A stretch of DNA of 64,000 bases from Ctenosaura bakeri. Taxonomy: Eukaryota; Chordata; Lepidosauria; Squamata; Iguanidae. Numbering within the stretch: the first letter of the stretch is position 1; each line of letters opens with the position of its first letter. Shown in pieces: positions 34,100-46,691 of the stretch. The notes below the pieces were generated by a model. It was not told where the DNA came from and did not search any database. It was given only the letters and a program-made list of their open reading frames with translations. The DNA is taken from positions 310,001 to 374,000 of the forward strand of contig CAOLHI010000484.1 of assembly GCA_948474755.1 (NCBI GenBank). The letters run 5' to 3'. The position numbers and the translations under genes were made by a program.

Positions 34100-35160
34100 C
34101 TATTACCTAGCTTTCGAGATTATTGTTTACCCAATGCTACTAACATCAGGTAAATCATAACCCATGAAAAGCCATATCTCCCTATATGAGCTTCTCTAAG
34201 CTCTAAGATCTAGAGGGGAAGGCTTTTTCTCATTTCCACTACCATCACAGGCACATCTGGTGAGGACAGAGAGAGAAGCTTCTCCACAGCTGCTCCCAGG
34301 CAGTGCAAGGTCTGGTTGGAGCCTCCCTGCTGCCTTTCCACCAGCAGGTAAAGACTTTCTTTTAATATATATTTAAGGAGGTTTTTGGTTTTTAATACAT
34401 TATTTCAGACAGAGATTTTAACAAGGAGGTGTTTCTATTTTATTGTGTGTTTTTAAAAATTGCTTTTAACCTGCACTTTTAACTTGTGTTGTTTAAGCAG
34501 AAGTTTGATTTAATTGCCTTTTAACTTCTGTACTGAAAGCTTTTTAGTTGTACAGTAGCCCCTCCACATTTGTGAGGGCTAGGGGCACAGAACCCTCACG
34601 AAAGTGGAAAAATCACGAACAGCTTCCACCCTTGCAATTTCCCTGCGGAGCTCCCCCCCCATTCCTTTGCCTCTGGCCCCTGCATTGTGGGGGCAGAGAG
34701 AAAAAAAGACACAGTAAAGGGCTTACCAGTGTTTTCCCTCAAAGGGAGAAGAGCACAGTTTTCCCCTTCTAGTTACTTCTGGTGGCCATCTCGAAAAGCG
34801 AGAGGTAGGGGCAAAGAGACCACCGGACCAATCAGCAGCCATTACACAGCAGAAAGAGCAGCCACATGAGAGGGAGGGCATGCCTCCAGCAGTGCTCACC
34901 CAGCTTTGCTCACCCAAAAAGAAAAAAAAAGTCCATTTTAAACACAAGTCTGGCAAGCTTGGGGTGAGGAATGCAAGGGAATGGGAGGAGGAAAATTTGA
35001 GGTAGGGGGAGGTAAGCATGAGCCTTGCAAATAATCCAATTTGTGAAGGTCAAACCCATAAATGTAGAAGGAGGAGTGTACTGTATTTTAAAAGCTTGTA
35101 TGCTGCCTTGGATCCCACATTGGGAGAAAGGTGGGATATAAATTAAATAAATAAATCAAG
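34100..35160 (+). mobile_element. L2 LINE 3' end, interrupted
   Basis: The L2 parts are 34100-34550 and 35086-35160. The first has 'tctaagatctagaggggaag', 'ccatcacaggcacatctggtgaggac' (compare 5871-5895) and the T-rich 3' UTR. The second has the terminal 'gctgccttggatcccacattgggag' and an (aaat) tail. They are continuous once the element at 34553-35083 is removed. Confidence 0.8.
34553..35083. mobile_element. Pogo/Tigger-like element inserted in L2
   Basis: TIRs cagtagcccctccacattt and aatgtagaaggaggagtgtactg, with TA duplicated at 34551-34552 and 35084-35085. Next to the left TIR is 'gaaagtggaaaaatcacgaac', also seen at 3319-3340. It is GC-richer than its host. Confidence 0.85.
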
Positions 35161-35164
35161 CAAC

Positions 35165-35738
35165 CATATCATTGGGGAATGCTGGGGAATGAATCTACAC
35201 TAAGACATATGGTATAAATGTGTGTTCATCCATGTGGGGTTCTCTATTCCACTGCTGACATTTACAGTTGAAAAGCTTGGCTCTAAATATTAAGTCTGGC
35301 TGTTGTATTTGTAATCATTATTTTGTGAGCAGACTCTTTTTTTTTTTACACCAGACTGTCCACAAGTTTTTTTTTTTAAATACAAGGATTCTACATTATG
35401 ACAATTCTGAGGACCTGCTACAGTTTCCCATTTCATTCCTGAATTATACATTCTCTCCCTATCACATGGTTAAAATCTCAATGAAAAATGCTAAGCCAGC
35501 TTTGGCACTTTCCTCAGGTTCACACTAGTTCGTGGTTAGGTTCATGCTTCCCCTTCAGCATAACAATGAGCAAACTAGTCATCAAATCCGCTGTTGTTTT
35601 GGCATTTGACCTTTTGTGGTCTATGGAATGGAGAGGGCACTAGTGTTGGACTGGGTGTTCAGTTTTCATGACATTTCAAATGCAATGCTTTGGGTTGCTC
35701 AGGTTGTTTCTTCCTTTTTCTCTCTTTCTTTCTTGCAG
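35165..35738 (+). other. Upstream intron or 5' region of gene B
   Basis: No promoter or CpG island is visible. The last 40 bases are a strong pyrimidine tract (ttcttcctttttctctcttt ...) ending ttgcag, so the first transcribed exon must lie further upstream. Confidence 0.5.
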
Positions 35739-35881
35739 ACTATGAGAAGATTATTTCGCTTTTGTGAAGGAATGCATTCCTTAAGGAATTCATGCCCCAG
35801 ACTGGGACTCCTTTGTTATGCATGGTTACATGAAACCAGTCTGCGCTTTTCACAATGCAGTAACACACAAACCTGTTCGAG
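35739..35881 (+). CDS. First coding exon of gene B, probable mitochondrial leader
   Basis: A near-ideal acceptor (pyrimidine tract then ttgcag) and donor (CGAG then gtaagg) bound a 143-bp exon. It holds three bases of 5' UTR, ATG at 35742 and 46 full codons plus two bases. It starts MRRLFRFCEGMHSLRNSC and continues PRLGLLCYAWLHETSLRFSQ. The segment is rich in R, L, S and C with no acidic residues apart from two Glu, which is typical of a mitochondrial targeting peptide. I do not recognise the mature protein, because only the leader is here. The ATG almost at the exon start implies a non-coding exon upstream. The donor leaves phase 2, so the next exon must begin with the last base of a codon. 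Confidence 0.6.
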
Positions 35882-38100
35882 GTAAGGATCAAAGTGGAAT
35901 AGTAAATAAGTTAATGTTTTCAACTCTGATGTCACTAAACTTTATTTTAAAATTTCTATCCCACTTTATAACTTAAACTCAAATCTTCTTACAAAAATTA
36001 AAATGCATAGAACATCATAATGAACACTTCAAAATTAATTTTATCCATTTAAATCAAAAGCAGGCTAAAACAAATAATTGGCACAAAAGGCAGATAGAAT
36101 CTGCTATAGCACCAGTGTATTTTCCTTGTTATGTTTACTTGCAAACTTGCATTTTGATCTTCCCTCCTGTTCTTCTCTACACTTTAAGGGAACACATTGG
36201 GTCAGCCTGTTACATTCACATCCCAACCATGAATACTTAGAAACAAACTGTGTGATTTGCAATAGAAAGAGTTTGATTGTGTATGTCAGAATGTGGCCTA
36301 AAGTTATATCCCCACTTGTAACTATATTCCCCATGAGGAACTGGATATTTTGGGAACAGACAGGAGAAGGGCAGGGCTGCATTAATGTCTTTATAGGCTC
36401 TAGGCACTCTTGTGTGCATCTCCCCAGCTTGCCTCGATGTACTACTTAGGGATGTTTCCATAGGCCTAAAATCTTGTTTACATAAGTCCTAAAATTTTTG
36501 TAGGCCCTAGGTGCTGTCCCTAACGTACCTAATGGATAAGAAGACTCTGACAAGATGTCTTTACCATTACAAAGTACAGGCTAGTTCCTGAAGATTATTG
36601 ACATAATTGTGAGAAAAATATGCCAAGGGTTATTGTACAGGCAAAAGCTATTACCTTAAGACAGCCTGGAGTATTCTCTTTCATTTGTGTACTGCTTTGT
36701 GAACTGAAGTCTCTTGCTTTCTCATGTGACGATCACATGGATATACCTACAGACCCTGTTGGAGCCCTAATCCCTGGAGCTAAAAATGTAAATATACCAA
36801 GCTGGCTAGACTACTTTGGGGAAGCTTTCAGTGCTGGGCTTATCTTGCACACTTTCTTTTGCTGGAGGTATTTTGTCACTGATAATAGCTGGCTAGCCCA
36901 GGTCCATCCCTTTCAGAACAGGATGAATACCTGTCTCTACAACGGAGTGGTAATAACTGTGTGCAGACAATAAGCCTCCTGGTAGTTGCTGAAGAAGGGG
37001 GCAGGTCACAGAAACGTCTGTGGTCTTTGCCTCTGGCTCTGCATTGAGTGGGAGAAGGTAGTCCATTTTATCTTCCTGTCAATTTGTGTTCTCACTAATG
37101 GATTTGGGATTTGGTGAGGTGGAGAATGGAGAGAAACTATTTGTGCAAGATAGTTCATTTATTTATTTATACAGTTGTCCCATAATAATGTTCTCTGGGT
37201 GACTCACAAACAATCAAACAAAATAATGAAACATAATATATGATATCCATAAAACAGCAAACTAAATTTCCAGCAGGTCACATAGCTATAAAAGAGAACA
37301 GACGAGCATTTTTTTAAAGCTAAAATTATCAATTTCAAATGGCTAGGGAGAATAAAGAAAGTATTGATTTGGCACAGAAGCCTTTCTACAATCCATGCAC
37401 CCTCTCCTTAGTAGCCTCCTGCTTTTTGTCACATGATGAGGACATCTGGATACGATGTCTTAAGAGGATCTCAAAGATCAATAAGAATTTGCTAAAGAAA
37501 ATGATTTGTCAGGTATCCTGTTCCTAAGCCATTAAGGGAAAGATAGCAATATATTCTGGAGTACAACCTCTGTCTGCCCCAGACAGCAAATCCTAGCAAA
37601 ATTCATTGCAGTAAAGCACCATAAAATGGGTGGTAATGAGTGATATTGAAATGAATGGTCTTTTGCCTTTGGTTGATTTCTGGCAAAAAGTAGGAGTAGT
37701 TTGGGCCTTGAAGCAGCATTTTGGGAGGCCCTATGATGACTTCCAATGAAGTTGCTTCACTTTGTGTTCTGTGTACACAGAATGAGCAGGACTTTGAGCT
37801 TTGCCAATATGCTATACCGTCCTGCTACAACAGAGATGATATAACATTGACACCTTTTAACTAGGCAAATCATGGAGATGAAACCAATGTGACAGAACAA
37901 TGAGGGGCTTACAAAGGCCAAAGCAAATTTGGAAATTTTACTGTTTGGGCTACAAAACCCCACATCCCACAAACAGCATGTAGGATTCTGTAAGTAGTAG
38001 TCCTCAACAGTAACATTTGAAAAACATACCAAGGGGACAGTGATGAAGATAGGAAGTGTAACCCCACTTTTGCAATACCTGCAGATGACTTGCACCTTAG
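35882..38100. other. Intron of gene B; no other gene seen
   Basis: Contains a possible fourth copy of family 3 at 36990-37140. An open frame of 123 codons at 36078-36449 shows no motif and is treated as chance. Confidence 0.4.
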
Positions 38101-38104
38101 AGAC

Positions 38105-38312
38105 ATGTGGCTATTAGTGATGGTTATGGAGTTAGTGGTGGTTAGTGGTTATGGAGACCCTAAAGTGAACCTGCCACAGGGTATTCTGGGGCTCAGAGTG
38201 TGTGACACACTCAAAGTCACCCAATAGGTTTCCATGGCTGAGTGGCGAACTGAACCCTGGCCTCCAGGATCATAGTCCAACGCTTAAATCACTACATGAC
38301 ACTGGCTCTCAA
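38105..38312 (-). mobile_element. tRNA-derived SINE, inverted
   Basis: Complement of the family at 19724: 'aagtgaacctgccacagggt', 'gggctcagagtgtgtg', 'aagtcacccaataggtttccatggctgag', 'gaactgaaccctggc' (B box complement) and 'atcatagtccaacgctt'. Confidence 0.8.
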
Positions 38313-39409
38313 TTCAGTCTGGAATCCAAAAAGTTACAAATAAGCCCATATAAATGACTAGCTTGCCAAAGAAAATAAAACATTTTCTCCTGCTGTCTAG
38401 GTAGGAACAAAGACATCTATCCTCTCCTCATCAGCCTGCTGCATTTCTGTGCAGTACAAAGAGAAGGGGTGACATGTTATGCCCCTTTTTTCCAACATCT
38501 TGCCAGCATGCCTACAGTGCTTTGTGGCCTGTGGCTATCACACAGTGCTTAAACACAACAAGGTAAATGCCTTCTGTTATCACCATTCACACATTTACTA
38601 TTCACTGAGATAATGAAAAATCACCCTAGACAACAAATTCCCCACCCATGTCGATAGTGGCCTAGCTACAAACTCAGTTGACCATGGTTCAGATTTTCCC
38701 TTTGCCATGAATAAGATAACAGAATGCAAATATTACCACTTCCTCTCCTCATTAGCACCTTTCTCATTTTATATACACAAACACACAGAGAGAAATTTTT
38801 AAAGTAATCTGTTAACTACTTTCTAGAATACACTTTTCTCTGCAATGTACAAGGTCAAGTGTATCTTGAATCACTCCTCCTATTATTTTTATTGCGTTAT
38901 TTCTTTGCCCATTCAATCAGTCTCTGTCATTGCAGTCCCTGTACTTGACAGAAGGAAAGGTGGCTCTTTTAACATAAAGCTACACTTATTTTGGAGATAA
39001 AACAGTGGAACTGATGTAGAACAAAGTTTTTCTGGTCTCCAGTTTTGAACAAAAACCTAGAAAGCATAGTGAAAACAACCCCTTTCACATGCAACAAAAC
39101 TATCTTATAAAACAAACTCCCACCCTGTAATGCTACTGAAAACTTTTGGCCCAGCATGGTGTATTTCACTGACATTGGACTAGGATGTTGTGAAAGTTAA
39201 TGTTTTAGTGAGGCAGTTACCATGGTGACTATTGGAAACAAAACCAACCGCAAATTCTCACTTCCTATACTTTCAAACACAATTGCTTTTCAGAAAGAAA
39301 CAGCAACAGAGAAACAATTCAGAGTGTCTGACTTGCAGCAAGGAAATGTAGCTGAGCACCAAGAGGCTGCAAGAATAGAACACTCTGTGTTTGCATGTGC
39401 TCATGCCTC

Positions 39410-39430
39410 TGTGTGTGTGTGTGTGTGTGT
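39410..39430 (+). repeat. (TG)n microsatellite
   Basis: About ten uninterrupted tg units. Other short TG tracts lie at 40123-40142 and 53644-53669. Confidence 0.95.
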
Positions 39431-39719
39431 ACATTCATGTATACCATGGAGATTTTGTTAAACAGAACAAAACAGATCTCTTCCTGCAGTCGGGAGGAAA
39501 GTCATTTCTTCATAAAGTGTGAATAGGAAGAAGAGAAAGGAGGAGGAGGAGGAGGAAATAGTTTGTGTGATTCTGATGAAGATACTGTCATTTTCCACAT
39601 CCTCGAGTTAAATAACAGACCGTTAAAAAGAGAAAATGTTGATGTGACATATTCTCCATGCCCATGAACATTTGCTAAATAAGCCTCTTTTTAACATTAA
39701 TAATAAAATGCTTATCATT

Positions 39720-39820
39720 TATACAGCACACTGCAAGTGTCAGGCCTGTTCATATGCATTTTTGCGACAGCCCTGCATAGTATAATCATCTCCACATTAT
39801 AGATGGTACACTCCTGTGAG
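39720..39820 (+). mobile_element. MIR/CORE-SINE fragment
   Basis: 'ccctgcatagtataatcatctccacattatagatg' matches the core-tail region of MIR-type SINEs. Weak but characteristic. Confidence 0.45.
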
Positions 39821-39901
39821 GCAAGAATCTATGCTGACGGCAGCAGTGCTGCTGGTAGGGCCTTCCATGCCAGATAGACTTTCACTGAAGAGTCAGACTA
39901 A

Positions 39902-40100
39902 GGGCTTTTCCACTACACTGTTATAGTGCCATTATTCCACTTTCAGCATCCTGTGCAATTCTGGGGTTTGTAGTTTCCTGAGGCCAAGGAGCTCTCTGGC
40001 TGAGAATTCTAAATGTCCCTCCCTAAACTGCAGACCCCAGGATTCCATAGGATGTTGAAAGTGGAATAATAGCACTATAACAGTGTAGTGTGGAAAGGCT
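39902..40100. mobile_element. Foldback element, long subfamily
   Basis: Ends gggcttttccactacactgttatag and its complement. The centre has 'gaggccaaggagctctctggctgagaattctaaatg', the non-palindromic spacer also present at 56936-56965 in the opposite orientation. Confidence 0.85.
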
Positions 40101-40725
40101 CTAGCATCAGTACAGCGTGTATATGTGTGTGTGTGTGTATGTGGGACTGGCAGAGGATCTCTCAGAGAGAATGGCATTTGCACTGTAGGTAATGCTTGCT
40201 AATGCTGTGCAGAAGGAGACAGGATGAACCTACTTTTGAATATCTTTTACCACAAAAGCCCTATGATGAGACAATCCAAAATGAAAGAAGAGGTAGTGCC
40301 AGAAGATGAAACTTCCAGATGGGATGGCACTCAGTGAGTTTCAGGGGTACAACAGGCAACAATTATGAATAACACTATGAGTAATTCTATGGTTATGAGT
40401 AATGCTGTGGCTAAAGACACAGCTGGAGAAGCTGAAAGAAAGTTCAGTTGCTGATGTGCTCAGAGGAAAATAGAAAGTCCGAAACTACACACAACATATT
40501 TATATGGACATGGAATAGGAAACACAGTTTGTACAATTACTGCTTCTTTAATGGGCAGGCAGCAGCATAAAGTAAAACAAGGTGGGGCAGGAAGGAAGTT
40601 CTGGACCAAGGGACATAAGCATTGCAGATGGGCACAGAGAAGCAAAGTAGGAGAAGAAGAAGGACAAGAGGCAGAGCAAATGGGTTCAGGAGAAGGGAAA
40701 TGTTGCAGCGTGAAAATGCTGGAGA

Positions 40726-40902
40726 GCATTTTTGCACTAGCCTGTTATAGCGCGATGATTCCACTTTCAACATCCTCTGTAATCTTGGGGTTTGTAGTTT
40801 CGGGAGGGGCCACCTGGCCCCTCCTGAAACAGCAAACCCCAGGATTGCAGAGGATGTTGAAAGTGGAATCATCACGCTATAACAGGCTAGTGCGGAAATG
40901 GC
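40726..40902. mobile_element. Palindromic foldback element, short subfamily
   Basis: Both halves are complete and meet at gaggggccacctggcccctc. It shares the variant cctct(g)taat / cagaggatgttg with copy 1 at 1419 (cctctggaat), so these two form a subgroup distinct from the cctatgg copies. Confidence 0.9.
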
Positions 40903-41580
40903 CTAAGAAGCAAGGGAGGCAGGCCCGGTTGAGCTGTGAGGTGAGGCAAGTGAGGAGAAAGGAGGAAAAGTAGAGTGAAAGATGCAGTAACAGGGTACAA
41001 GGAGCAAGAAAGGTAGACATAAGGTGATGGGAGGTGAAAGAAAGGGAAAAGGGTTTCTACAAAGTGAAGCAAGTGTACAAGGGAGGGTGGAAAATGCAAG
41101 CAGTGGACTGTAATAAGCAAGGCAGGGGAGTCTGGTGAAGGTGCAGTAAGAAAGAAGAGGGATTCAGTGTAGAATAATAGGTAATAGGGAAGAAAGGAGA
41201 TGTGCAGTGGGAGGTGCAAGTAAGTATCAGATGAAGAGAAGTGCAGGGAAAGGAGATGTATATTGTAAACTCGTCCTCCCTTTTTTTTGCATTTTCCTTT
41301 CGGAACCAACCAACAGTCACTCCTGGGGCTTCCTGTGATATGTTAATAGGTCTCTACATTTTTGCCATCATTTAAAAAAATGTTATGGTGATCTGACGAG
41401 AATACAGTAGCATTAGAAGTGCCTGTGCCCGACAAAATGGCATCACCACCATCATGGTCATCACTAGCTCCACCACGATACCAGAAATGTACATGGTCAC
41501 TTCAGATGGTCTTTGTTCTGCTATTGATTCCCAAAACAATCCTGTGAGGTGGATTTGCCAAGAGATAGTGATGGTTCAAA

Positions 41581-41775
41581 GAGCCAGTGTGCTGTAGTGG
41601 TTTGAGTGTTGGACTATGACTCTGAAAACCAGGTTTCGATCCTCTGCTCAGCCATGAAAACCCACTGGGAGACCTTTGGCATATCATACACTCTCAGCCC
41701 CAGAAAACACCATGATAGGGTCACTTTAGGGTCAGCATAAATTGGAAATGACTCGAGGGTACAAAACAACAGCAA
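41581..41775 (+). mobile_element. tRNA-derived SINE, full length
   Basis: A box region gtgctgtagtggtttgagtg, B box aggtttcgatcc at 41631-41642, then 'gggagacctttggc', 'ctctcagccccag', 'gtcagcataaattgg' and an aca-rich tail. It abuts the RTE LINE that starts at about 41780. Confidence 0.85.
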
Positions 41776-42830
41776 GATGACATATCAGAAAAAGATATGG
41801 AATATATAAAACTTGCAGTGCTTCGGGTGAGTGAGCTAAAGTGGACAGGAATGGAACATTTTGAGTGAGGAGAGATGTAGCAAAAATAGTAAAAGGATAC
41901 TACAATGCAAAGTCTGACCAAATTATATCAATAAGATTTCAGGGAAAATCTGTCAATATAAACATAATCCAAGTTTATGCTCTAACTACAGAGGCAGAAG
42001 AAGAAACTGCAAGATTCTACACTGGAGTCCACACATCAAAGCATGACTCCTTGTTAATCATAGGTAATTTAAATGAAAAGTAGGAAACAGAGCAGAATCA
42101 AAGGACAATGTGGCCTGGTATCAGGAAATGAAGCAGGAGAAAAACTGATTGAATTCTGGAGGACCAACAGTTTGGCCATTGAAAACACATTCTTCAAGCA
42201 ACCAAAGATGCAACTGTATACATGGACATCACCTGATGACCAAAACAGAAATAAAATAGACTGCATAGTTGGAAAAAGAAGATGGAAAAGCTCCATTCTC
42301 TTTGCAGAAACAAGGCCAGGAGCAGATTACAGCACAGATCATGAACTACTAATATCAAAATTTAGCATAAAGTTAATGAAGAACACTAAACCAACTATCA
42401 TGCCAAACTACAACCTGAAGAATACCACTGTAGAATTTAAAGATAATGTAAAAAATAGTTTTTCACTGTACAGCCTAATTGATCAGGAGCCAGACTAACT
42501 CTGGACTGAAGCAAGAGACATTGTCAGGGAGGAATGCAAAAAAGACTGTATTTTAAAAGCTTGAAAAGAAAGAGGAGCCTCAATAGATGGCAGATGAACT
42601 TTTCAGGCAAAAATAAAAGGTGACAGAAATAGAGTCAGAACCCCGAATGCAACTGTTCAGTGACTTGTGCCCAGGGACAAAGAAAACTACTATAATAATC
42701 AATACAGAGAAATAGATGGTGACAACAAAAAAGGAAGAACAAGAGACATCTTCCATAAGATTTGAGAAATCAAAGGTAAGTTTAAAACAAGAATGGGGAG
42801 CTTTAAGATCAGCAGGGGAACACATTATAT

Positions 42831-42983
42831 GATCATTTCTGCACTAGACTGTTATAGCGCTATTATTCCACTTTCAACATCCTATGGAATCCTGCTGGCC
42901 CCTCCTGAAATGGCAAATCCCAGGATTCCATAGGATGTTGAAAGTGGAATAATAGCGCTATAACAGTCTAGTGCAGAAATGGC
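42831..42983. mobile_element. Foldback element inside the RTE LINE
   Basis: A 153-bp near-perfect palindrome (catttctgcactagactgtt ... and mirror) interrupts the RTE coding region between the endonuclease and reverse transcriptase parts. It contains cgctat ends like copy 1. It must have moved after the RTE copy inserted. Confidence 0.85.
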
Positions 42984-44146
42984 TCAAGTAAAAATGAAAA
43001 GATAATGGAAACATAAATTGAAAAACCCTGTAAAAGAGAAGAAAGGATGACTGATTCATTCAAGGAACAACCATATGAAGAGGAACCAGCAATTTTAGAA
43101 AGTGAAGTGGAAGCTGCATTCAGAGCACATGGAACACCAATAGAGCTGCATCAAGCTACAGAGACAGTCTACTCTCATTCTAACTACAACTGTCAATAAA
43201 TATGAAAAAAAAAGAAAGGACCACAGCTTGGAATTATATGGTTGATATATATTCCAATCTTCATAAAAGGCTACACCAGGGATTGCAGTAATCACAGGAT
43301 CATTGCATCAATTTCCGATGCAAGCACAGTCATGATCAAAATTCTACAACAAAGACTTTTACCATATAGAGAGTCAGAAATGCCAGATGGTCAAGCTGGG
43401 TTCAGGAAAGAAACAGACACTACAGATCATATTGCAAACATATGCTGGATGATGGAGTGCACCAAAGAATTTCTAAAGAAAATCAGCCTGTGATTTATAG
43501 ATACTAGCAAAGCCTCTGATTGTGTAGATAATGAAAAACGATGGACCGCTCTTAAAGAAATGGGTGTGTCACAACATTTGATTGTCCTGATGTGTGACTT
43601 GTATGTAAGACAAGAGGATACTATCCAAAATGAATAGGGATAAATGGAATGGTTTGCAGTTTTCAAGGGGGTCAGGCAAGGCTGCCTTTTATCACCCTAT
43701 TTGTTTAACTTGCATGTTGAACATACCACATATAAAGCAGATTTAGACTTTGAGGAAGGAGGCATGAAAATTGGAAGAAGGAAATTAACAGTGTAAAATA
43801 TGCAGATGATATTATATTAAAAGTAGAAAATAGCAAAAACTTGTAATGTCTACTGAAGAAAATTAAGCGGAAAGTTCAAAGGCTGTTTTACAGTTGAATA
43901 TTAAGAATACAAAAATAATGATCACAGGTGATTTACCTAACTTTAAAGTAAACAATGAAGACATTGAAATAGTTCAAGATTTTCCATACTTTGGCTCAAT
44001 CATTAATCAGAATGGAGTCTGAAGTCAAGTAATTAGAAGAAGACTAGAACTTCGAAGGGCAGCTATGAAAGAATGAGATAAGATTCTGAAGTGTAAAGCT
44101 ATATCACTGAATACTAAAGTTAGGATTATCCATGCCATTATATTCC

Positions 44147-46691
44147 TTTTTTTAAAAAATATTTTTATTAAAGATTTTATTGCACAAAAAACCAAGTGGA
44201 TATACCCCACTGAGAGATATATCACATGCTCCCTCCCCACTTCCATATTTATATTCTCCAGTTGTTCTTCTTCTTTGTTTCCATTTACCCCAAAGAATGA
44301 CTATTACATTTCCATTTATAGAAGAGAAAAACAGTTACATTATTTCTTTCTTTGGTTTCTTGTACATTCATGTTTTATCCAACCCAAAACCCCTCTCCAT
44401 TCCCTTTCGAAGTTCTGGATAGGTTTGTTTTTCAGTGAAAATGCTATCTTTTCTGTCTCTACCATATCCAGAACTTTTAATTTCCACTCTTCTAAGTCGA
44501 TATCTTTCTTTTCTTTCCAATATTGTGCATATGTCAACCTTGCAGCTGTTATCAAATATAACAATTATCTTCTGATTACTTCTTATCTCACTTTGTTGTC
44601 CTAACATATTTAACAAATAGAATTCCGGCATCATTTCAAAATTCATTTTACAAATTCTTTGGATTTCATCATGTACCCCCTTCCAGAACTTTCTTGCCCT
44701 TCTGCAAGTTCACCACATATGAAAAAAAGACCAATTTTTTTCATCTCACTTCCAACATTTCGCATTCCCATTTTTAGTTATTTTTTGTAATCTTTCTGGG
44801 GTCATATACCATCTATGAAGCACTTTATAAACATTTCCTCTTAAATTTAAGTTTGGTGTAAATTTTATATAACTTTTCCATACTTTCTCCCAAACTTCTA
44901 ATTCAATAGGATGTCCCACATTCTGAGCCCATTTAACCATTGTATCTTTAACTGCTTCTGATTCTATTCCTCTTTTCAACAATAGTTTATAAAATTTGGA
45001 GATTCTCTTCTTCTGATTTCCCTTCAATAGATCCAATTCATTCTCTTTTCTCTCAAATCCATACAGTTTTTGGTCCATTTTAAATCTTTCTTTTAATTGT
45101 CGCCATGGGAATCAATTTAGCTCATATCCATCAGCCTTTAATTCTTCTACTGTGCACATCCTTTGTTTATCCCCTTTCCGTTTCAATATGTCTTGATATG
45201 TCAATAAATTTCCTTGTTTTGTTGGAGCAATATTGTACGCTTCTTGTGGTGAGGTCCATGTTGGAAGTTTTGTATAATATTTCCACTTTATTTATAGTCA
45301 AACCTTTAGCAAAGTCTTCCAGATGCAATGATTGTTAAACTCTTTATTCACCGTTAATTTATCATAACATAAATATCCATGCCATCCAAATCTGTTATTT
45401 ATTGCTTCCAAATCTTCCATAGTTGTTCTCTCTAGTTGAATCCAGTCTTTAATCCAATCTAGACAGCATGCATAATAGTAGATTTCCAATGATGGAAGAT
45501 CAAATCTTCCTCTTTCTTTTGCATCCAGAAGCATTTTAAATCTTATCCTTGGCTATTTGCCCTGCCAGATAAATTTTTGAAGATCTTTTTCCCACTCTTT
45601 AAATACCTTCTCTCTTCCTATTATTGGTAAATTCTGAAAGAGGAACATAAGTTTAGGTAGTAAGGACATTTTAAAAGCATTTATTCTTCCCAGGAGAGAT
45701 AAATTTAAATTTTTAAATTTTTCCATATCATTTTTCATATCTTTCCATATCTTCAAATAATTGTTGTCGAATAATTCTTGATTTCTTTTCATTAATATAA
45801 TTCCTAAATATCTTGTTTTCTTAGTTAATTGACATCCAGATCTACTCTCCAGATTGGCTTGCTCTTTTTTGGTCATATTTAATGTCATCATCATTGTCTT
45901 TTCCTTATTTATCTTATATCCTGCTACTTGTCCATATCTTTGCAAAGTTTCCATCAATGCCTGAATTGATGCTTGTGGATCCTCCAAAAATATAATTACA
46001 TCATCAGCAAAAGCTTTTAGTTTCAGTTCCTTTTTCCTTATTTTCAGGCCTCTTATCTGTGAATCCTCATTTATTATATTCAACAATACTTCCAAAACAG
46101 CTATAAACAATAATGGTGATAACGGACACCCTTGCCGTATCCCTTTGTTTATTACAAAGCTTGTCGAAATGTCTCTGTTAATTATTAATGTCGCAGATTG
46201 TTCTTGATAAATCATCTCAATCTATTTACAAAAATCTTCTCCCATGTCATATTTTCCCAATATCCGATGTAAAAAAGTCCAGGAAACATTATCAAATGCC
46301 TTTTCTGCATCCAAAAAGATAAGTTCTGCTTTCTTCCCTGGGTTTTTGTCATAGTATTCAATTACATTTAAGATTGTCCTTATTATTACTTCTCATGTAT
46401 CTACCTGGGAGAAAACCTGTTTGACCTTTTTGGATCTTATCTTGTAATATCTGTCTCAACCATTTTCCCAACACTGCCACAAAAATTTTGTAATCTACAT
46501 TCAACAAGGAGATTGGCCTATAATTCTTGACTTCTTTTTTATCTTTACCCTCTTTGGGTATCAATACTATATTAAATTCTCCCCAGGATTTTGGTTTACC
46601 ATGTTTCTCTATTTCTTTCAAGGTTGCTTCAATTAGTTGAATCAATTCTTTTATGAATCTTTTATAGTATAACGCGGTGAAACCATCCAGT
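44147..46691 (-). mobile_element. 5'-truncated L1 LINE inserted in the RTE copy
   Basis: On the minus strand, reading from 46691 down, it gives NGLDGFTALYYKRFIKEL, then NYRPISLLNVDYKI (about 46500), KGIRQGCPLSPLLFIAVLEV (about 46110-46155) and LKAFADDVIIFLEDP (about 45980-46025), where FADD is the catalytic site. Then come LPKLMFLFQNLPI, EKDLQKFIWQGK (about 45553-45590), and the C-terminal cysteine region and LTYAQYWKE block at about 44500. The longest intact piece is 220 codons (45553-46215), so decay is moderate. The A-tail complement is at 44147-44165. ccattatattcc at 44135-44146 and 46692-46703 is the target duplication. Confidence 0.95.

Noticed and set aside
36078..36449. 123-codon plus-strand frame after the gene B exon
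   Set aside because: No acceptor at its start, frame not continuous with the exon at 35739-35881, no motif, and a 92-codon frame is open on the opposite strand.
40551..41309. 140-codon frames on both strands near 40.5-41.3 kb
   Set aside because: The first crosses a palindromic foldback element. The second comes from a long purine-rich tract (aaggagg, gaagtg runs) and encodes only S/L/P/F-rich sequence.
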